Made by a program: the position numbers and the translations under genes
Origin: Spinellus fusiger
Lineage: Eukaryota > Mucoromycota > Mucoromycetes > Mucorales > Phycomycetaceae
DNA length: 64,000 bases
Direction: 5' to 3'
NCBI GenBank assembly: GCA_025094145.1
Contig: JALLLS010000027.1
Location: 1 to 64,000, forward strand
Part shown: one piece after another, positions 62,107 to 64,000 of the stretch
How the letters are laid out: each line of letters opens with the position of its first letter
How positions within the stretch are numbered: position 1 is the first letter of the stretch
The notes under the pieces: generated by a model
Seen by the model: only the letters and a program-made list of their open reading frames with translations
Told to the model about the DNA's origin: nothing
Database searches by the model: none

Positions 62107-63363
62107 ATGACCACACGTGAAGAGAGTCCAGTACCAGAGCAGCTACTGCAACAAAATTTGGCAGCAGAAAAGGTGGTAGAAGAAAGAGTAGAGGAAGAGG
62201 AAGAAGAAGAGTATTCAGTGGAGGAGTTGGAAAAGGGTGCTGCATTACTACAGGCCATTGTCCTTGGCCAAGAGGTAATGTCGAGTCAGACAAACAAACA
62301 AACAAACAAACAAACAAACAATAGGAAGAAGCCAAGGCACTCGTCTCTGGTGGTGCCGATATCTGTTTCAGAGACACCTTAGGACGCACCTCCCTTCATT
62401 ATGCTGCTGAACACGGACACTTGGCCATGGTCGAGTGGCTGTTATCAGAAAACCACCCTTACAATCTAGTCGATGCAAAGGACGTGACAGCAGGTGAATT
62501 GGCACTGGCAAACAAGCATGAGGAGGTGTATGACCGCCTTGTTTCTGAAGGTACTCGCGCAGAACTCATTCTCCGTGCTCTGAAGGCTGCCTTTGGAGAC
62601 GAGACAGAAGTACCTAACGAAGACTACCTGCACCAGAAACTCCATTATGATAACGACAAGCTATTAGATGAGAACAATGATGCTGTGATGATGGGATGGG
62701 AGGGTCCTTTGATGGTGGAGCATGCCAAAGTGATGTGTCCTCGTGAAGGCCTGTCTGTGCTGAATGTTGGGTTTGGACTGGGACTGATAGATACTGAACT
62801 GCAAAAGTACAAGCCTGCCCACCACTACATTATTGAGGCCCATCCTGATGTGTATGCTCATATGAAATCCCTAGGCTGGGATACTCGTCCTGGTGTGACT
62901 ATTCTGTTTGGGAGATGGCAGGACATGGTGCCTACAATTACTCACACATTTGATGGTATCTTCTTTGACACATATGGAGGTAGGTGAACAGTCCAATCCC
63001 TCGCCAGACACTGACAGAGTAGAGTTCTACGATGACTTGCGGTTCTTCCATGATGCTGTGCCCAACTTACTCGCTACGGAGGGTATCTACACATGGTTCA
63101 ATGGATTGGGAGCCACCAACCAATTCTTCCATGATGTGTATTGTCGTGTGTCTGAGGTGGATCTGCGTGACTTTGGCTTGAGCACAGAGTATGTAGAGAT
63201 GCTGATTCCTACTGCAGATGAAAAAGGTGTATGGGACGGTGTTCGTCAAAGGTAAGACCTCCACATCAAGTGGTTCCTCAAGTGGTTCTCATCAAACCCA
63301 CTGTTGATTAGATATTGGGTGCTGGAGACCTACAAGCTGCCCATCTGTAGATTCTTAACTTAG
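62107..63363 (+). CDS. RMT2: Protein arginine N-methyltransferase RMT2 (delta-N type, ankyrin N-terminus)
   Basis: Yeast Rmt2 methylates the delta nitrogen of an arginine in ribosomal protein uL11 (Rpl12). Exons 62107-62274, 62325-62979, 63023-63251 and 63312-63363 give 367 aa. An acidic Glu-rich N-terminus precedes ankyrin-type sequence (DTLGRTSLHYAAEHGHLAMVEWLL). The class I methyltransferase domain follows, with SAM-binding VLNVGFGLGLID, an acidic loop end IIEAHPDVY, and IFFDTYGE split by an intron. It ends ETYKLPICRFLT. The start was chosen as the only ATG in frame between the TTTC tract and exon 1's conserved part. Confidence 0.93.
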
Positions 63364-63478
63364 ATTTGTTTTTATGCACTGTACATTATAGGCTGTCATA
63401 TTATACACAACAATGCCATTTTTTATTATCATTATCATTGAACAAGAGGAAACAAAGAAAAGCAAAATCTATTGGAGC

Positions 63479-63913
63479 TTAAGCAATGAGCTCAACAACA
63501 CCACCAGCAGCCTTGATTTTCTCCTCAGCACGACGAGAGACAAAGCGAGTGCGGACAATGGCAGCCTGGCTAATGTCACCCTTTGCCAATACCTTGCCGT
63601 AACCGTGCTCGAGGGCATCAATGACAGGCACCTTCTCGGTGTTCTTGTACTGCTCACGGACACCTTCACCAGCCAAAGTCCAGAGGGTGTTGAGGTTGAC
63701 GACGGGACGCCAGTACTGGTTTCTCTTCAAGTGGAAGTGACGCATACCGACTTTACCAAAGTAACCAGGATGGTACTTATCCATGTTGATACGGTGGTGG
63801 TGCTGGCCACCAGCAAGACCACGACCACCAGGATGCTTTCTGTGCTTTCCAACACGACCGTGACCGGCGGAGACGTGTCCACGCTTCTTTCTGTTGTGGT
63901 GAAGTCTGGTAGG
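63479..63913 (-). CDS. RPL28: 60S ribosomal protein uL15 (L28/L27a), first exon outside the window
   Basis: This is a large-subunit structural protein. The minus-strand exon from 63913 (acceptor tgtttag) reads [20 protein letters not shown], then [28 protein letters not shown] and on to GGVVELIA, colinear with eukaryotic uL15. The missing piece is only the initiator Met (and perhaps a codon or two), expected in an upstream exon. No ATG followed by GT was found between 63914 and 64000. The gene converges with RMT2 115 bp away. Confidence 0.95.
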   Translation of the reverse strand, partial: PTRLHHNRKKRGHVSAGHGRVGKHRKHPGGRGLAGGQHHHRINMDKYHPGYFGKVGMRHFHLKRNQYWRPVVNLNTLWTLAGEGVREQYKNTEKVPVIDALEHGYGKVLAKGDISQAAIVRTRFVSRRAEEKIKAAGGVVELIA

Positions 63914-64000
63914 CTAAACAAGCATGGGATGAGTGAATGATGAAGTGGAGAGCAGGTGGTGGTTGGTAGTGGTATGTGTGTTATCGATGGTGGATCAATA

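Overview
This 64-kb window is a piece of an early-diverging fungal chromosome, most likely Mucoromycota and probably Mucorales. The evidence is AT-rich intergenic DNA, many short GT-AG introns (mostly 45-110 nt), a CotH-type kinase-fold protein, Fanzor/TnpB-like relics, Tc1/mariner relics and a LINE-derived family. The genus cannot be fixed from sequence alone.

Layout. (1) 1-7377, +: the 3' part of TAF2, a TFIID subunit, whose C terminus carries four bromodomains after a Pro/Thr/Lys minisatellite linker. (2) 7378-15298: a long gene-poor stretch, a homeodomain gene that looks broken at the exon junction inside recognition helix 3, and an auxilin-like gene (UBA-TPR-J domain). (3) 15299-25023: a transposon graveyard with a Fanzor-like relic, two Tc1 copies, an IS630/Tc1-like fragment, two LINE-derived copies (one with a 15-bp target-site duplication) and a decayed gene with a 120-bp tandem duplication. 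(4) 25024-28441, -: a CotH protein and a PPN2-like membrane-anchored metallophosphatase. (5) 30066-38951: an alpha/beta-hydrolase fused to a dual-specificity phosphatase (+), RFC4 (-), ribosomal protein eL20 (-, with 9-nt and 15-nt first exons), and RIX7/NVL AAA-ATPase (+). (6) 39355-48600: an F-box protein (-) surrounded by further Fanzor-like and Tc1 relics, dispersed repeats and a frameshifted member of a PD-(D/E)XK-like fungal family. (7) 48629-64000: a dense housekeeping block with SMC1 (-), TRM4 (+), a DPP8/9-like peptidase (-), an unrecognised 193-aa protein (-), RMT2 (+) and ribosomal protein uL15 (-, first exon outside the window).

Gene relationships. Several housekeeping pairs are divergent with short shared upstream regions: eL20/RIX7 (both large-subunit ribosome related), SMC1/TRM4, and the unknown gene/RMT2. 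Exon coordinates were built by hand from splice motifs, reading phase and family conservation. For nine genes the summed exon lengths give uninterrupted frames of family-typical size; the remainder are marked as approximate.
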